This document shows positions 34,057-45,719 of a stretch of DNA of 64,000 bases, piece after piece. Position 1 is the first letter of the stretch. Every line of letters starts with the position of its first letter. Location of the stretch: contig CAJVGD010000001.1 of the NCBI GenBank assembly GCA_910890315.1, forward strand, positions 186,001 to 250,000, written 5' to 3'. Position numbers and translations under genes: made by a program. The stretch comes from Serendipita indica DSM 11827. Taxonomy: Eukaryota > Basidiomycota > Agaricomycetes > Sebacinales > Serendipitaceae. The notes beneath the pieces were generated by a model. That model made no database searches and was not told the origin of the DNA. It was given only the letters and a program-made list of their open reading frames with translations.

Positions 34057-36201
34057 ATGGAGAAGGGGAATATGTCGACCGAGGAGAAGAATCTCACGGT
34101 CATGACCGTCGCGCAGCTCATGGCGCTTTGTCGGGAGCACAAGCTCACTGGGTATTCCAAGCTCAAGAAAGGAGCCCTTGTATCAAAGCTACAAGATCAC
34201 TATCGTTCCACAAATTCATCTCAGAGCACTGCATTGATCCATCCGTCCGTCGAGCCACAACCTACTCCGAGCGTTGTGAGGAAACCAAAAGCAAAGAAAG
34301 TCCCTGAAGCTGGACAGCCAAAGAAGGATAAAGGGGAATCGAATGAACCCCCGAGGAAGAAAAAGGACAAGCCACTGAAGGGGATCGAGGCAACTATCGC
34401 TGGGCCATCAAAGATGAACAGCACAGCAGTTAATGCAAATATTACACCCCCTTTTGAACGACTAGACGTGCGCAAGCTAGCTTCGAACACAATCCCAACA
34501 CGCAACACCGTTTCGATGCCACCCCCAACCTCTTTGCCCAATAACCCATTGAATCTTGTATTGAAAGTCACTCGAGCCGTTGAACTTCTCCCCATAAACC
34601 AACTATCGAAGCTGCATATCTAAAGAAACGTGCCGGAGACAGTCTGGTTCAGCGAATCGCCAGCAAGAAACCTCGATTGGAAACGGAGCTTCAGAATGCA
34701 AAAACCAAGCAACAATTACCTCTCTCTTCTTCATCCAGGGTATCCGATACCCAATCCAAGACGTTGCAAAAGGTCCCACAGAAGCACTTTACACCACTAG
34801 TTCCTGTCAAGTCTGTGCGCAATCGAACATCAATGACGAGCTCTGAGAAACCGTATGCGAAAACGATTCCGCCGCAGGCATGCTACGAGCGTTCATAATT
34901 GACGACCCAATCGAAGCAGATGGCGCCTTTTCGTTGTCGAAGATAGGAATGCCACCAACCATTGCTCAGCGTCGACGCGTGAAACCTCTTGCACTCGCAC
35001 TCAAGAGCTTGGATAATGAATCAAGGTACGCTTGCTGTCAAGTAAATAGAATGTTTCGATACGCAGGTAAGTGCCGAGACCCAGAGATGCATCTACTAAT
35101 CTACAAAGTATATGTATCTGCGCAATACGTCCTAGTCGAGACCTTTCCTGGTGAACGGACAAAAGCCATCCTTGCAAGGGCCGATGATTGTTTTTCCAAC
35201 TTGTGGCCATACGTTCAGCATCGGAACAAAGAGGTAACAGGCCTAAAACAGCTATACTCTCAGACCTTTCTCGCCCAGTATATCCCGCGCCCTTTTTCCA
35301 ATCGACTTTGGAATGGCATAGAGCGCGGAGATGAATTGGTCAACAGCCTTCGGTAAGTACCATAATAGGCACCATAGTGCGCTTACAAGGGTAGATTCCT
35401 TATCTCAATGTTCTGGTCCACCGTTTCACTGTATGGGCAGCAAGGGCGGCAGTTCCTTGAAGAGACGATCCATTCTTTCGAACTACTAAAAGGCGAACAA
35501 GTAGCAAGAGTCAAGATTATCAAAGAAGATGGCTCGGTCGATACCATTTTTGTACTTGCTGCCACTGGAGAACCACTCGGACGAGCACAGCCCACTGGAG
35601 CATACACCGCCGATTCGTCACATCTCCGAGCGGACTGGTCCGACTTTCTTCAAAAAATGGGCCAGAGTAATGTCTGGAATCATCTTCGTTGTGCAAATTC
35701 GGAAGACTACGTGCAGGGAATCAGCAAGGCGTGGCTACAACGGACGCGTGGCTCCAATACAAGTGCAGAGAGACAGGTTGCAGAGCGCTATATTCTTGCG
35801 TCTGTTGTGGCGAACAGGTGAGTAGAGTTTCCTGATGTGGTCTACCCAACATTTGCAGTGTTAGCGGCAGACAAATGAATCATTTGGAAATGGCGGCTAT
35901 GGATGCAGGTAGACAGATGGAGCTTTCCAAGCGCAGTAAAGGGCTCAGTCTCTATCTCTCAGAGTACGTGAATGCTGCCTGCCTCTCGAAGACGCCTGAT
36001 TCTGCTAGGCATCACCACGTTGAGGGCGTCTACATACCGACGACCTTTCATCCATCTATAGCGTCCGTCCAAACCACCCATCGAGAATACTATGTGCTCA
36101 GAGAAACCGGCCAACAGATTGGAACGGAGGAAGAAGGGGTGAGCGAGACTTGGCAAGAGATTCTGAAATGTAATGCCAATGGCACTGTCAAGCATGAATA
36201 G
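34057..36201 (+). CDS. Protein with N-terminal Rho_N/SAP-like domain, function unknown
   Basis: After MEKGNMSTEEKN comes VMTVAQLMALCREHKLTGYS followed by KLKKGALVSKL, which has the two-helix pattern of the Rho termination factor N-terminal/SAP fold, a nucleic-acid-binding module. A Lys/Pro-rich disordered stretch with likely nuclear signals follows (PPRKKKDKPLKG). The C-terminal 400 residues (nt ~34900-36200: FIIDDPIEADGAFSLSK, AQRRRVKPLALALKSL, SQTFLAQYIPRPFSNRLW, FLISMFWSTVSLYGQQGR, HRAEYYVLRE-like) form a globular region I do not recognise. A start at 34072 is also possible. One intron near 34560-34630 is clear; the join near 34850-34885 could not be resolved with canonical sites. DNA or RNA binding is inferred only from the N-terminal module. 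Confidence 0.65.
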
Positions 36202-36291
36202 ACTTGCATTTTTCATGTCGGGCTTGCGACGACGCGGGGGCATCGCCACCGTCAAAACTTGGAAGTCAACTCCTGCTACGCCTGAGTCAAA

Positions 36292-36723
36292 ATGTACGGC
36301 TGGCGACCATTTACGCTCATTCTACTCGCAACAGTCTACGCTACGGGTGCTTGTGCCCAAACCACCACCACTTCGGTGAGCAAGAGCCGTCTTTCACATG
36401 AACGATTCAGCTAATCAATCCCTGCTCGGCCATTACAGCCCCGAACGTCAACTACATCGACCAGTACAGGACTAGCAATTCTGTTTACATTTACACCAGG
36501 CTCTGGAAACTCGACGAGCGCAACCGCGACAAACGGCACGAGTACTCGAACGTCTACGCGGGCTTCAAACGTGACGGCGGCGGCGGACACAAATGCCATA
36601 GATCCATCGACAGCAATTCCATCCGAGTTTCCGAGCAATGGAGCGCTACCAATGCTCGCCGTCACCACCTCGCAGCTCGTCACCGCCGCTGGCTTGCTCG
36701 GTCTGGTCGCGCTGAATGCATAG
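36292..36723 (+). CDS. Small Ser/Thr-rich secreted protein with GPI-type signal
   Basis: Two exons joined in phase 0 across a ~63-nt intron (36379-36440) give about 122 residues. The N terminus MYGWRPFTLILLATVYATGA followed by CAQ is a classical signal peptide with a predicted cut after Ala-Cys-Ala or nearby. The mature part is very rich in Ser, Thr, Ala and Asn with several N-x-S/T sites, fit for heavy O-glycosylation. The last 25 residues, AVTTSQLVTAAGLLGLVALN followed by A and the stop, are a hydrophobic tail after a small-residue site, as in GPI-anchored wall proteins. It resembles many small fungal cell-surface proteins but no specific family. The other frames of exon 2 are also open but lack the hydrophobic tail. 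Confidence 0.7.
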
Positions 36724-36846
36724 ATTCGATTACGGACTTTGGTCTCTAGCATTGTTGACACACTCACTTTGTCGCTAGTTTACTCACGCCTAAATCGCAT
36801 GGTCATTGACGAGAACCCAAAAAAGCATAGAATCGGCTTGATAAAT

Positions 36847-39022
36847 CTACAAAGGGATATCGAAAAGTCGTTTGATAAAGTTTCCTTCGTCAAAGTATTT
36901 TGCTCGGACCGTCCTCCCCCCAAAGAAGCGACCGTCCAGCTCTCGAACCGCCTTCCATGCGGCAGCAGGTCCCGCAAACTGAACAAAGATGCGGACAGCG
37001 TCCTCTGGATTATCAGGCGTTGGATACGGCAGGTGAACCACGACACGCTCAACCGTTCCATGTTTGGAACATTCATCACCTATTCAATCATAAGCATAGA
37101 ATAGACCGAGAATATCCAGTCATACCAATTTCTCCTTGTAGATCGTCATCGACGTCCTCAGGACCGACCATGTTGGTCAAAACGACGATGCGGCTGGACT
37201 CGCCGTAACGTAAGAGGTCCGCCTTGATCTTTTCCTCTGCTTGCGCGTTGACGATACGGCCCATCTTTGAGCCACCGATTCCCATTCCACCGGCTCCGCT
37301 CTTCTTTGGACCCTCTTCCCCTTTCTTGGTAGCTTTCGGTGCATTCGCACGTTCCAGCATGATGGGTTCCACAATACCGTCCGCGTTCGCACCCAGACCT
37401 TGACCTTGTACGTAGCCATATTTTTCCATCATCCGAGCAGCAAAGCCGGCCTGGTCGCGCTTGGGCTGTGGTCCAGACCTAAGAGGAGATGAGTCGGCCA
37501 TACAAATATCAGACTTTGACTCACGGTTCAGATGGCGGTGGCACTGGGTTTGGGGGCTCTGGCGCCGCGTTCAACTTGCTCAAAGCCTTCAGTCGAGCCG
37601 CGACTGCGGCAGCTGTCTTTTTGCGCTCTTCAATTGTGGCTTGTGACAACTGAGTCGGTGCAGGTTGAACCGGTGCAGGAGCGACCGGTGTAATCTCCTC
37701 GTCCATTTCGTCATTTGACGCAAAGGCCGTAGAAACGGCTGAAACGGGAGGTGGTTGCAAAGGTGAAGCCATTGCTGGAATAGGTATGCTCTGCGTTGCT
37801 GGGGCAAATGTTGGTTTCGCAGGCGGCTGCGCAGCGGGCGGGCTCGGTGGCCGTGGTCGCGACATTTGTAGACGACGAAGGTACGCTTCTTCACCTGTGT
37901 CTGCTAGAGGAACTGGTCTTGCTGGTGAAATGTTCATAGGCTCCTCTTCGTTCACCACGTTGTCAGAATGCTGGAATGCGTTGGCAGAACCAAGACCTCG
38001 GGGAGCATCGTAATCGTCCTCTCGTTCGGGCGAGTGATATCGAGCTTTTGATACTAATTTAGCCTTCGAAATTGCCAAATACGAAATACCCACCTGTCTT
38101 GCGACTTGGTCTGCCGTCGTCGCTATGTTCTTCACTGGAATACTCTGAATGACTATAAGTACGTCTACGCTTGAGTTCTTCCACCCTTCGACGTTCTTGC
38201 ATGCGACGTTCCTGTTGCTCGCGTTGCTTCCATTTCTTGTACTCGTGGTAGTCATTCGGATGGAATGGATCATAGGGTTCCATCGGATCCCATATAATCT
38301 GATTTGCGTTGATGTTTTTCTATGCCCGAGCGACACATTAGCGAGCTTGAGTCTCTCACAAAATTCAACGACGCACCTTTTTCTTTCGCTTGCCTTCTCC
38401 TGGTTTGGTTGCTCGAAACCCATTGACATCGTCATCAATAACCATGGACGGAGCCTTGACTCGCTTCCCCCATCCTGTCGACTCTTGTTCTGGTGCTGGC
38501 TCTGTCGGTGCAACGTTGACCGTAGGTATCGGGGTTGGATTCACTGAAGCCGCAGCGGCTGCCAAACTAGCGACCATTGCTGCCTGAGGGAGACCTCTGT
38601 TTGCTGGCGCCTTTGGTTTGGCGGTTCGTCGAACAGGCGCAAATGCGAGCGCGGCGGACCATCCTATCCATCATGTCGATACCGAGATGTGCAAAGGGTT
38701 GGTTGTAAGGAAAAAAGCAACAAAGTAGCACGCATGGAAAAGCGAGTTGAGTACGAGCTGTTCAAACACGCAAAAACGAGATCCCAAATGGGAGGCAGAT
38801 ACCAGCTGATGTTTTCACGGGAGTCTCTGGTGTGGGTTGTTCTGTGTTTTCTTGCACTGGCGTTGCCTTGGTAGTTGCTGGCACCGGGGCAGCTTCGACG
38901 ACTGCTTGGGCCGGCACTGGAGCGATGGCTGGTGCAGCTGGTGACGAGGATATTTGTTGAAGCTGATCCTGAGGTGTTGTAAAATTGATGCCACCGTACA
39001 AACCACCGCCGCGGGAAGTCAT
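36847..39022 (-). CDS. SPF45: Splicing factor SPF45/RBM17 (G-patch plus C-terminal RRM/UHM)
   Basis: Starting at [17 protein letters not shown] on the minus strand, exon 1 joins in frame to [17 protein letters not shown], the tryptophan-containing N-terminal motif of SPF45. Then come [20 protein letters not shown], an Arg/Glu-rich helix ([19 protein letters not shown]), a long Pro/Ala-rich linker, the G-patch ([20 protein letters not shown], nt ~37390-37445), and the C-terminal RRM of the UHM class: [57 protein letters not shown]45 is a U2-linked factor that binds ULM motifs of SF1/U2AF65/SF3b155 and helps choose 3' splice sites, including those of short introns. The RxF of the UHM (GRFFGGR) is present. 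Five or six introns; the longest (~140 nt, 38667-38808) follows exon 1. Confidence 0.93.
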
Positions 39023-39212
39023 GATCGTGGCGAGGATGGAAGATGGAGAACCACTCGGAACCATTGCTCTGGAACCAAGATGGCAAATTTGAATGTAGGT
39101 TTGTGCACAATATAATTCAATAGCTATCAATGTACATGGATAGATCAATCAGACGATAGCCAGGCTCCCCCTAGATCCTGTGTCCCCAACTCTGCCCAAG
39201 CAAGTCCACCCC

Positions 39213-40095
39213 ATGAGTCTATCCGCAAGAAACCTGAATTCGAGTACCATGAAGCAAGCCCCTGAGATTAGCATCATGGAAGACCAGCGTTTAAAGGCGT
39301 TGCAGGCGGCGATAAGTCGTCAGAAGGTCAACTCGCGGCCCAAGGTTACCAGTGTTGAAGAAGCAAAAGACGAGTACATGTTCCGTCGGCTCATTAGTGC
39401 CATTAGAAGTGACAAGAGCATGCCAGAGGTAGTCGTGTCTTTCGTTCCCTGCTCCGAGTATTGAACCTTGACAGGCGTTGAAACTGATAGAGGTAGGGGT
39501 ACCAGATCTACAGTGAATGATTCTAAATCTCAACATCTACAGAAACTATATGAAATTGCTGTAAATGCCAAAGCCGCACACTTGGAAAGGCTCGCCAAAC
39601 GCAGAGTTCGAGCAAGCAAGATCTTGGATATTACTCGATGTGAGCCGACAAGGGAATTCTTCCTCAAGGTTCGCCGTGATAATGGACGCGAAAGGGTGGC
39701 GCTCTGAACCTACCGGCTAGCTCGGCTTTGAAAAGACGATAGATGAAATGGAAGAGTTGTATATCATCCCTAGGCTCGCAAGTCAACCATTGATTGCGCT
39801 GGTGCGTTGACACTGAGGATGAGGGGCCACAAACTTATCGTCTCTCGCCTAGACATTGCTTGAAACGGGGATCAAAGTCCTCGGAGAAGCAAAGACTTCC
39901 TTGATGGATGAGAAACAAGCACGCTGGATGATGTCCGAACGGGAGAGGCTCGAGGCCAAAGGAGCAAAAGAAGAGGCATTGAGGAGGATTGCAGAGGATC
40001 GCTTGAGGGTCAAAGCGTCGAGGGCCCAAGCAAGCCGCGAGACGTCGTTGCAACCCCGATTCACGTCGCAAGTGGCCCGACTGGGCAGTAGTTGA
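39213..40095 (+). CDS. Coiled-coil protein of unknown function
   Basis: Predicted exons give MSLSARNLNSSTMKQAPEIS, then EDQRLKALQAAISRQKVNSR, FRRLISAIRSDKSMPE, a small exon ALKLIE, KLYEIAVNAKAAHLERLAKR, ILDITRCEPTREFFLKV, MEELYIIPRLASQPLIALT and KEEALRRIAEDRLRVKASRA. The protein is mostly helical and basic, about 230-260 residues, with no domain I recognise. The join near nt 39679-39752 is chosen because it restores one open frame through EELYIIPRLASQPLIAL; a stop at 39705 would otherwise end the protein. It lies 190 bp from SPF45 in a divergent pair and 136 bp before the next gene. Expression and function are unknown. Confidence 0.5.
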
Positions 40096-40230
40096 GAAGA
40101 GTCTTCGTCTCAATCCATCTAAATGTCGTAGAATAGCCAATTATGCTGGAAAAATAAAGATTCGCCCTTGAAGGAGTTCATCGGGGATGTGGACGTGGTT
40201 CAAAGTGGATCTCGTGCTTTGTCTCCGACC

Positions 40231-41252
40231 ATGGACCCAGGTCATTGTCGCCCTGGTCTCGCAAGTGAGTTTGTTCTACTAAATAGACGCTTTTGCTCAC
40301 ACAAAAGGTTGTCCGCCACTAATGAAAAACAGTGACCATTGAACAACTGGACGAAGCCAAAATTCTGATCCTTGACCTTCTTGGCTGGGGTGTCAGCCCC
40401 GAATATCTCATAGAAGCTGGGATCTCAAAGGAATGTCTCGTTCCGTGTCTCCGAGAGCTCAAACTGCGGCTGCCGACGAACATTGACCCCTCCGAGGTCG
40501 CAGTGTACGATCCTCTAGGGGAAGCTTCCTCTTCTGCTGCAGCGAAACAAACTCCTTCTGCTCCCCAAGGACCTGCGCACCGCCTAGCAAACCGGGGCGA
40601 CGCACATATGGAGAATGCGCAACCATCCAGCTCTCCTTCTAAATGGAAGCGCAAAAGCATGGCAGAGCAGCGTATGGACATCATGTTGACGAACAGCGCA
40701 GCCATGGAGGGAAAGACGATGACGGTAGAGGAACAAGCAGCATCACTTCTCGAACGGCTACTGCCACCCGTCTCAGCCGAAGACGATGATGCACAGACGC
40801 CGGCTAAACCTCCGAATGCCAAGGGGCGGCGCAAGGCGTCGAATCCGGGAGGAGGAGAGACGGCTGCGGGGTTTGTGGAGACGCCGGCTCTCCCTCTCAA
40901 GGCGCTGAAAAAGCTAGCTAGAGCTGCGAGTGCGTCCAAAGGTGCAAACGCTACGACCCCCGAGGCACAAGAAGGAGGTGTACGTTTGTCCCTTTACGAG
41001 ATCGAGGAACCCAACTGACCAGATTGCATCTCAGGATCCATGACGAAGCGTTTGCCACCGGCGTTGGCTGGTCCTCTTGCGTCTCGGCCACCTTATCGTT
41101 TTTCGGTCGGAATCCGGTTTGGGAATGCAGGACCCCCCCTCCTCCCTGTACGCGGGATCAATCGCGGAAGGCAATTGCGACACATATCTTTACTTCTCGG
41201 TTATCGTTCAGCTCGTTTACCATCTTGCCCACCGCCTCGACCTCGTCCCTAG
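40231..41252 (+). CDS. Protein of unknown function with short N-terminal helical motif
   Basis: The first exon MDPGHCRPGLA joins across a ~70-nt intron (40262-40331) to MTIEQLDEAKILILDLLGWG and VSPEYLIEAGISKECLVPCL followed by RELKLRLP, a compact helical module. The rest is Ala/Pro/Glu-rich and disordered, with a basic SSPSKWKRKSMAEQRMDIML segment and a helix EEQAASLLERLLPPV. The middle part reads open for over 650 bp without introns. The end is uncertain: reading straight on gives a stop at 41018, while removing a possible intron (40979-41035) extends the protein with GSMTKRLPPALAGPLASRPP to 41252. I do not recognise the family. The N-terminal module recalls short helical motifs of fungal RNA- or chromatin-linked proteins, but this is only an impression. 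Confidence 0.5.
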
Positions 41253-41639
41253 ATTATTCTTCGCTCCTGTCCTCTCTCCCTCTAGCTGTATCTCATCGAC
41301 AAAAAATGTAACGTAAATTCCTTGAGCCGCCGACGTCCCGCTACTATTTAACTATGTCATCGCTAGCGTGGTCCACCCGAAGCCAGTCCAGTGGCGACGT
41401 TGAGCTGAGGTTGCTTGCTTTCTTTGCCAGACTCACAGAGGAGGTTGTCGGGAACAAAGGTGAACATGGATCTAGACAAAACCAGTAGCATACAAATTTA
41501 CAGAAAATATGGACTGCGCGGCACATAATCTACAGATCCTGGTCCATACTGCCGCACGCTCGCTCCTGCGCAGAGGAGAAAATCCATACACAAACAAGCC
41601 GGTTATCAGGGAAATATCACGTCTGGCAGAATCTGACGT
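41253..41639. other. Convergent 3' intergenic region
   Basis: No gene is seen in these 387 bp between converging genes. Short frames have no recognisable product; 3' UTRs are expected here. Confidence 0.45.
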
Positions 41640-43222
41640 CTAGATATCTCGTTTTGCGCGCTTTGCAAGCGCCGAGCGGGCAATCGCATAGTCGCTGACC
41701 GCCCTCGGCCTCGCAAGTCGTCTCAGGTCGGCAGACGCAACGGGCTCGTCCTCGTCAGAAGAGGAGCTGTCGTCCCGTTTACGCTTGCTCCCCGCTGTCG
41801 ATGACCTCGAGTACGGGGAATCGCTGCCGGCGGGGCTGGAGGCAAGTCGTGTCGGGAATCTAAAGTCATGGTCATATCCGGGCATACTTGACGCTAATCG
41901 TCGGTCATAGAGTCGTTCGTTACTGGCGTCGTACGATGGCCGTGGCAGGCTCATCATGGGCGAGCCAAGCCCACTGCTCGCCCGCGAACTCGTCAAAAGT
42001 CCTGAAGGCATGGATGTCGTGAGATGGTCATAATTGTCGGAAGATGCTCTGGAGTGAGACTGCTTTCCATGAAAGGAAGGCATCACTACAGGCCAATTTG
42101 GGTCATACGCCGCTGCTCCAGTTGTCAAGTACGCGCCAAAGGGATCTAGACTCGACTGTCGACCCCTCAAGAATTGACTGGCTCCTGTGCGCTTTTTGAC
42201 TTCGGCGATGACACCGTCGAGACCCTTGCCAGTAAAGGAGCGAGCAACTCTTAGTCTACGCTCGACCTCTACCACGTCAATATCTCTCTGATGGCTTTGA
42301 CTGATGGAGGGTTGCTTTGAATGGGAAGGGGGAGGCGATCCGCACGAGGACGCTGTTGAAGACCAAGATGTCGATGTCGTGACGGGGGAATATGCGGCAA
42401 ATGCATTTGGTGGTGGCGGTCGCTGGTACAAACGCTCGAAGAGGACATAAAACAGATCTCGCAAGCCAGAATCATGACAGGCAAGGACAGAGACTGCTTC
42501 GGAGCGTCTGGACCAATAGGCAAACTGGGTGTTCGACCATTGGCATAATGCAAGCACACTGGCCCGTGTCACATGCACAAATCCCCCTGGGGCGGGCGGA
42601 TAGGGGTGCGACTCGACCTTGGTCGGATGATATGGGTTTGGGACGTAATTTCGCAAGACCTCTTTGACAACTTCAACCTGTGGGGCATTCCAAAATCAGA
42701 AATATGCTCAGCGAGGACAAACGGACAGTGCACACCTTGACCAGGAAGGCGATCGCACAGGGCGATGTTCCGCCATGCAAGACGCCATCCTCGACCTCTG
42801 GGAGGTTTACAGAGGCCATTCTCTTCGCTTTCGCCTTTGGCCCGCTTGTCCCGCCAGCCTCGTTGGCCCGGCTTGCTGGTGGAGCATCGGGATCGCGACG
42901 TTCACAGAGCTTACTGGCGAAAATCCTCCATTTCCGTGTTCCAAGTGCTGTCTGGAGAAAGCCTGCTACGTGTGGATCTACACTGGCAGGGATCGCGGGC
43001 TGGAAACGGCTCGTAAGCACGAGGCAATGACTACGGGGAGATGGATTCGCAGAGACTTACTTCCTCAATTTCTGGAGAGGGTTCGCTGGGAACTCGTACG
43101 GATTTCGGTGGCGCAGCGGCGACAACTGCAGGCGACACAGACGGGCGTGGTTGATTGGTCTGGCCCTGATATGGGGCCAGGGGTGAAGAGGTATTGGACG
43201 ACAAGAGTTTGCGAATATCCAT
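41640..43222 (-). CDS. Basidiomycete protein of unknown function with Ser-rich tail
   Basis: From the ATG at 43222: MDIRKLLSSNTSSPLAPYQG, a Pro/Ser-rich exon ending SPEIEE, then after an intron TALGTRKWRIFASKLCERRD, VLHGGTSPCAIAFLVK, and after another intron VEVVKEVLRNYVPNPYHPTK, GGFVHVTRASVLALCQWSNT, a helix with RDLFYVLFERLYQ, VEVERRLRVARSFTGKGLDG and a long tail full of Ser, Arg and Asp (SSTAGSKRKRDDSSSSDEDE) ending ALAKRAKRDI. The basic clusters look like nuclear signals, so a nuclear role is plausible. About 450 residues. No known domain stands out. The promoter interval to the right (43223-43907) is shared with the coiled-coil gene. Confidence 0.6.
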
Positions 43223-43907
43223 GACAATTAGGAGGAGCGAGGGAAACGGATGGGATGGGAAAAGGTGAGTTGGAGGAGAGAGAATAAAAGGATCTTCACC
43301 CCAATGTTGAGACAACTGGCAGGAAGCCTCGCGGACAGCAGACCAACCACTTAATAGACTAATCAAGTCGAGGCGCAAATGGGCCGGCTTTTTTATGGGA
43401 ATCTATGCGGCGGGTGGGGGGGAGCTTGCGCTGTGTTCCAAAACAAGGGTGACAGGCCAGATACCAACTTTGGAGATTGGCTGCAGTTGTTTCCAAGAGT
43501 CGTCTACAAACCAGGAGGCATGCACCGGGTCCCTTCCGTTCTCGGTACGGAGAGCCCGAGAAAAAAGAGGCTGAAGGTACGACGAGGCGGCTCTCGTTGA
43601 CGCTTCGCGCAACGAGCAGGGCCTCATGTTGATGCGAGCGACGACTGATCAATCATCGACCTCCGCGTTCTTGCACTAGTTTGAATTCGCCAACGCGCCT
43701 CGTTTCCCTTTAGGCTGTCATGGCCCTGAGGACATGCGCACCCGTTTAGACTCATGTCAAACGAATTTTAACAAAACCCCATGTCGATTTTTTCTAGTCT
43801 GATTCCATAATGTTACAAATGTCCGTCGGGTCAAGTGGCGACCAAACGTCGAACTTGACCTGGTCCCATAGCGTGAGACAAACCCGGTACCAACAGCGCT
43901 CAACGCC
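43223..43907. promoter_or_regulatory. Divergent intergenic region, no gene recognised
   Basis: These 685 bp separate two genes that point away from each other and should hold both promoters. A G-rich run lies near 43415-43425. No protein family, TATA box or repeat is evident. Confidence 0.4.
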
Positions 43908-44592
43908 ATGTCCGACGAGCAAGACGCGCTCAAAAGCCAGATCAATCCGCCAGCTGATCAGCAACTTGCACTCGACACGGAGCCGCACAGTGGTCGCGAT
44001 CGATCTACGAGGCAAGTCGAGAGCGGCGAGCGGGTTTCTGTTGAGCGTGTATAGCTAACCTGGATTATTCGATTGTCTTCTAGCGATGCATGGTTTCCTC
44101 CAAATCCACCGCCTTCATCCCCGCACAGCGCGACTGTGATTCCGTTTTCGCTCCCCGCCCCGAGCTTTGAAGAGGGAGACACGTCGTTTTCAAGATCTAT
44201 AGATGCTATTCTAGCTACGCAAACTGAACGTGAAGTCGTCGAGGAGTAAGTCGCACATCCCCGTTCCCTGCGCCACCCACCATTGGGATATCGGCGAGCT
44301 GGACCGTTGAATTCGATCACATTTCAAGTGATGGAATTCACCGGCTCGCGTGTCTGCATCAAATGACCAGCTCTGACGCCTCCCCAGGAAGAAAATAGCG
44401 GCTGCCGTGTCGAAGCGGGCTTCAAACGTCCTCAAGCTCACGCAGGAGAACAAGGACCTCGAGAGAGAGCTCAAGGAAATGGCAGAAAGACTAGAGGCTA
44501 TTGAGCGAAAGTCTCAAGAGCTCAAGACTCGGCAGGGCAGCCCAACCACATCCAAGACAGGGGACACATCGCCTCCACCTGGCGAGTCTTGA
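43908..44592 (+). CDS. Small coiled-coil protein, function unknown
   Basis: The first exon reads MSDEQDALKSQINPPADQQL and is acidic and polar. Downstream, DAWFPPNPPPSSPHSATVIP, FEEGDTSFSRSIDAILATQT and EREVVEEKKIAAAVSKRASN lead into a strong coiled coil (LKLTQENKDLERELKEMAER followed by LEAIERKSQEL) and a Pro/Ser tail ending PPPGES. The intron at 44246-44393 joins in frame. The first join (around 44030-44084) does not: none of the GT sites there, with the AG at 44083, links the natural exon-1 frame to the exon-2 frame, so the first exon may be wrong or a base may be missing. About 170 residues. Not recognised. Confidence 0.45.
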
Positions 44593-45719
44593 TACAAACT
44601 ATTACAATAGCTAATAGGACCACGGTGAACCAAACCCTTGGATGCGCGTTCTGGTTCAGCGTCGGCGAGATGATTGTACAATATTACCCGACCACAGGCG
44701 ATCGAAACAAAAGATCGAAAAACTTGTAACACATTCTCCACAGAAGCTGTCCGACGCCCACTTACGGTTAGTTCCGCAGATGCGGACACTGCGGCCAGGT
44801 TTCCTTGCCGGAGAGGCGTGTTATGCTCCTTTAAATTCCTCTTTGTGACGGGGCCCGAAAGTCCCTATCAACCAAATGCACAGGTTGGTCCAAAAGTCAC
44901 GAGATGTCGTCGACCGAACCAAACTCTTTTGCTCTCGAACCCAGAGGTTGGAATGTTCGGGCCAAAAAAACCCGACCTCCGTTGGCTCCATTAAACCCAT
45001 CCGAGTGGCTTTGATCGTCGTGTCCTCGTTGAAAGTGCACGTCTGCAGGCACAACCACCCTAATCTTTGATCCCCCTTGCTGCTCCTTGACCTTTGGCTG
45101 TTAAGAGGTTTACTAATTGACTGTACAAAAGCCAGTTTTTTGATACACTACAGGCTGTGGAACTCGAGGAAATGACGTCGAGAGTGATCCTCTATCTGCA
45201 CAGCTCAGGGGGGCGTGTAGCTGGATCATCCTAGCGGGTTAGCTGGATGTAGTACTGTCATTTAGCACGCTCCTTTACACGCTCTGATCGCTTTGTGTTC
45301 TAAATTTTGGCGGATCCAGAGGCCCGATTCTCCTGCATGCAACCAGGGGGTTTCGGGGTGGTTGTGAGATTGCGGGCACCTAATGAGTTATGTGTACCAT
45401 CCAGTACGGATTCCATCACCAAAAATGTTTCAGAAATTGGTTGCTTCTGGCTGATTGATTTCGTGGAGCCGAACCCGCTTCATTGCCGTTTCCTTTGGCA
45501 CCGCTAATTCTGTCCTCGACGACGCCCGCGAGTACATTTTTTACGAAAGAAACGGTCAAATATCGATACAGACGCTGCTAATTTCGTGAAAAGACGGTCT
45601 TGCAATCCATCTAGCAATCCAATCCACTCCATTCTCGACCCTTGACCGTCGACACGGAGCAAGCACGGCCGAGCGCTGCCAACAATTAGCCAGTAAACTA
45701 TCCTACAATCGCAGTTATC
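44593..45719. other. Largest gene-free interval (about 1.1 kb)
   Basis: This is the longest stretch without a gene I can support. The open frames are short and unlike any family known to me. There are no terminal repeats, no tRNA-like boxes and no snRNA signature. Some G-runs occur near 45204 and 45345. It may carry the promoter of the DPP1 gene and possibly an unrecognised non-coding transcript. Confidence 0.45.

Noticed and set aside
43379-43600. Open frame on the plus strand of about 70 codons
   Set aside because: Composition is unlike neighbouring genes and no homolog pattern is visible; it lies in a divergent promoter interval.
44593-45719. Possible gene or mobile element in the largest gap
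   Set aside because: Open frames are short, no family is recognisable, and there are no terminal repeats or target-site duplications.
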